From Oscillospiraceae bacterium (lineage in GTDB: Bacteria > Bacillota > Clostridia > Oscillospirales > Oscillospiraceae), in assembly GCA_017405545.1 (NCBI GenBank), contig JAFRAF010000030.1, forward strand, positions 1-7,808: a DNA stretch of 7,808 nucleotides, read 5' to 3'. Shown piece by piece: positions 7,289 to 7,808 of this stretch (positions within the stretch are counted from its first letter, which is position 1; each line of letters begins with the position of its first letter). The position numbers were made by a program, and so were the translations under genes. Under the pieces are notes generated by a model, which was given only the letters and a program-made list of their open reading frames with translations, did no database searches and was not told the DNA's origin.

Positions 7289-7693
7289 TCAATGCACTGT
7301 TGTCAGATCACTCAGCCGCTTTCCGTAAAAGAAATCGTGCTTGAGTTTGTCATATTCCGCCCACATGGACAGGGTCCTGCAGTCGGCCGCCCTGGGACAT
7401 GGGGCGGCGCCGCAGGCCAGACATGCGACTGTGGCCAGAGACCCCTCTGTATGCTCTAAAATCTCACCGACGGAGTAATCCTCCGGCCTTCGGCAGAGCT
7501 TGTATCCGCCGCCTCTGCCGCTGACTCCGCTGACCAGACTGCTGTTTACCAGTTCTTTGACAATGATCTCCAGATACTTTTTGGATATCTCCTGTCTGGC
7601 GGCCACGTCCTTCAGGGGTATGTAGCCCTCGTCGGCGTGCTCGGCAAGATCTATCATTACCCGCAGAGCATAACGCCCCTTTGTAGATATCAT
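7289..7693 (-). CDS. Rrf2-family (IscR/CymR-like) transcriptional regulator with a cysteine cluster
   Basis: This 134-residue DNA-binding protein is of the Rrf2 family, whose members sense Fe-S status, cysteine supply, nitric oxide or redox state. The N-terminus MISTKGRYALRVMIDLA and the winged helix-turn-helix with ISKKYLEIIVKEL (about 36-48) and the wing GVSGRGGGYKL (about 56-66) are family hallmarks. A C-terminal cluster Cys91, Cys94, Cys99, Cys105 (CLACGAAPCPRAADC) lies where IscR binds a [2Fe-2S] cluster with Cys92/98/104, so metal or cluster binding is plausible. The IscR ligand corresponding to His107 is not evident. I chose ATG (complement 7691-7693) because it gives the canonical start and has AAAGGGGG 7 nt upstream; an in-frame GTG eight codons earlier would add MKSKGGCQ. 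The gene is convergent to the car operon and divergent from an unseen gene to the right. IscR, CymR and NsrR identities cannot be told apart here, so no symbol is given. Confidence 0.93.
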   Translation of the reverse strand: MISTKGRYALRVMIDLAEHADEGYIPLKDVAARQEISKKYLEIIVKELVNSSLVSGVSGRGGGYKLCRRPEDYSVGEILEHTEGSLATVACLACGAAPCPRAADCRTLSMWAEYDKLKHDFFYGKRLSDLTTVH

Positions 7694-7700
7694 TTGACAG

Positions 7701-7708
7701 CCCCCTTT
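7701..7708 (-). promoter_or_regulatory. Ribosome binding site of the Rrf2 gene
   Basis: On the minus strand, AAAGGGGG lies 7 nt before the ATG at 7693. It decides the start in favour of MISTKGRYAL over the upstream GTG at 7717, whose own codons contain this site. Confidence 0.75.
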
Positions 7709-7712
7709 GCTT

Positions 7713-7737
7713 TTCACCTATTATACCGCAGGGTAAA
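7713..7737. promoter_or_regulatory. Putative Rrf2 operator over its own promoter
   Basis: TTCACCTATT, 5 nt, then GCAGGGTAAA form an imperfect inverted repeat with 5 of 10 arm positions paired. Its left arm matches the left arm of the better repeat at 7764-7788 at 9 of 10 positions, and the 10-5-10 geometry is the same. It covers the -10 and likely start site of the Rrf2 gene, suggesting autorepression. That the Rrf2 protein binds it is inferred. Confidence 0.5.
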
Positions 7738-7749
7738 TAGGGAAATCAA
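7720..7749 (-). promoter_or_regulatory. Promoter of the Rrf2 gene
   Basis: On the minus strand, a consensus -10 TATAAT (7725 to 7720) is preceded at 18 nt by TTGATT (7749 to 7744), a 4/6 match to the -35. Transcription would start near 7713, giving a leader of about 20 nt that carries the ribosome site. The -10 lies within inverted repeat 7713-7737. Confidence 0.65.
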
Positions 7750-7763
7750 GTATTATTGTGAAA

Positions 7764-7788
7764 TTTACCTATTGACATAGTAGGTGAA
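7764..7788. promoter_or_regulatory. Putative Rrf2 operator over the outgoing promoter
   Basis: TTTACCTATT, 5 nt, then AGTAGGTGAA form an inverted repeat with 8 of 10 arm positions paired (consensus TTYACCTAYT with a 5-nt centre). It fully contains the -35 hexamer TTGACA of the rightward promoter, a classic position for repression. The length of about 25 bp is in the range of Rrf2-family operators. Confidence 0.6.
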
Positions 7789-7800
7789 TTGGTATATATT
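7772..7800 (+). promoter_or_regulatory. Strong sigma-A type promoter directed out of the window
   Basis: TTGACA (7772-7777) is followed by a 17-nt spacer and TATATT (7795-7800), a perfect -35 and a 5/6 match -10. It drives a gene beyond the right edge. Because it is divergent from the Rrf2 gene and overlaps an inverted repeat shared with that gene's promoter, the unseen gene is a likely regulon member. Confidence 0.75.
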
Positions 7801-7808
7801 GATTTCAG

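Noticed and set aside
1..7808. Mobile elements, CRISPR arrays, tRNA or rRNA genes, riboswitches
   Set aside because: I saw no transposase, terminal repeats, regularly spaced repeats or RNA-gene structure. The only non-coding stretches of any length are the terminator region and the promoter region at the right end.

Overview
The window reads as a chromosomal nitrogen-metabolism operon from a Gram-positive anaerobe of the class Clostridia, most likely a moderately GC-rich gut lineage (Oscillospiraceae/Lachnospiraceae-like). The grounds are strong AGGAGG-type ribosome sites, abundant ATA isoleucine codons in a GC-rich background, Clostridia-like GltD/CarA/CarB sequences, and an Rrf2-type regulator with a cysteine cluster. 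The taxon call is inferred from sequence style, not from a search.

Layout. Positions 1-7222 are a single tightly packed plus-strand operon: the 3' end of gltB (glutamate synthase large subunit, 1-723), gltD (small subunit, 727-2115), carA (carbamoyl-phosphate synthase glutaminase subunit, 2133-3194), and a 1342-codon ORF (3194-7222). In that ORF a complete carbamoyl-phosphate synthase large subunit (CarB, about residues 1-1060) runs without a break into a full-length diaminopimelate epimerase-like domain (DapF, about residues 1066-1342). Gaps between genes are 3 to 17 nt or a 1-nt overlap, so the genes are probably co-transcribed. A perfect 15-bp hairpin with a T-tract (7233-7273) ends the operon and probably also the convergent gene. 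On the minus strand, 7289-7693 encodes an Rrf2-family transcription factor. Beyond it, 7694-7808 is a divergent control region with a minus-strand promoter for the regulator, a near-consensus plus-strand promoter leading out of the window, and two related inverted repeats placed over these promoters.

How the parts work together. GltBD makes glutamate from glutamine and 2-oxoglutarate. CarAB uses glutamine, bicarbonate and ATP to make carbamoyl phosphate for pyrimidines and arginine, releasing glutamate. The DapF-like tail would normally belong to lysine and peptidoglycan synthesis, which has no direct metabolic link to carbamoyl phosphate.

The most interesting observation is the tail itself. 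It keeps the substrate-contacting residues of DapF and the second catalytic cysteine (Cys1285), but the first catalytic cysteine is alanine (Ala1136). The CarB allosteric (MGS) domain next to it has also lost part of the usual UMP-site signature. The fused domain may therefore be an altered epimerase or an amino-acid-sensing regulatory module. I cannot tell from here whether such fusions are already catalogued.
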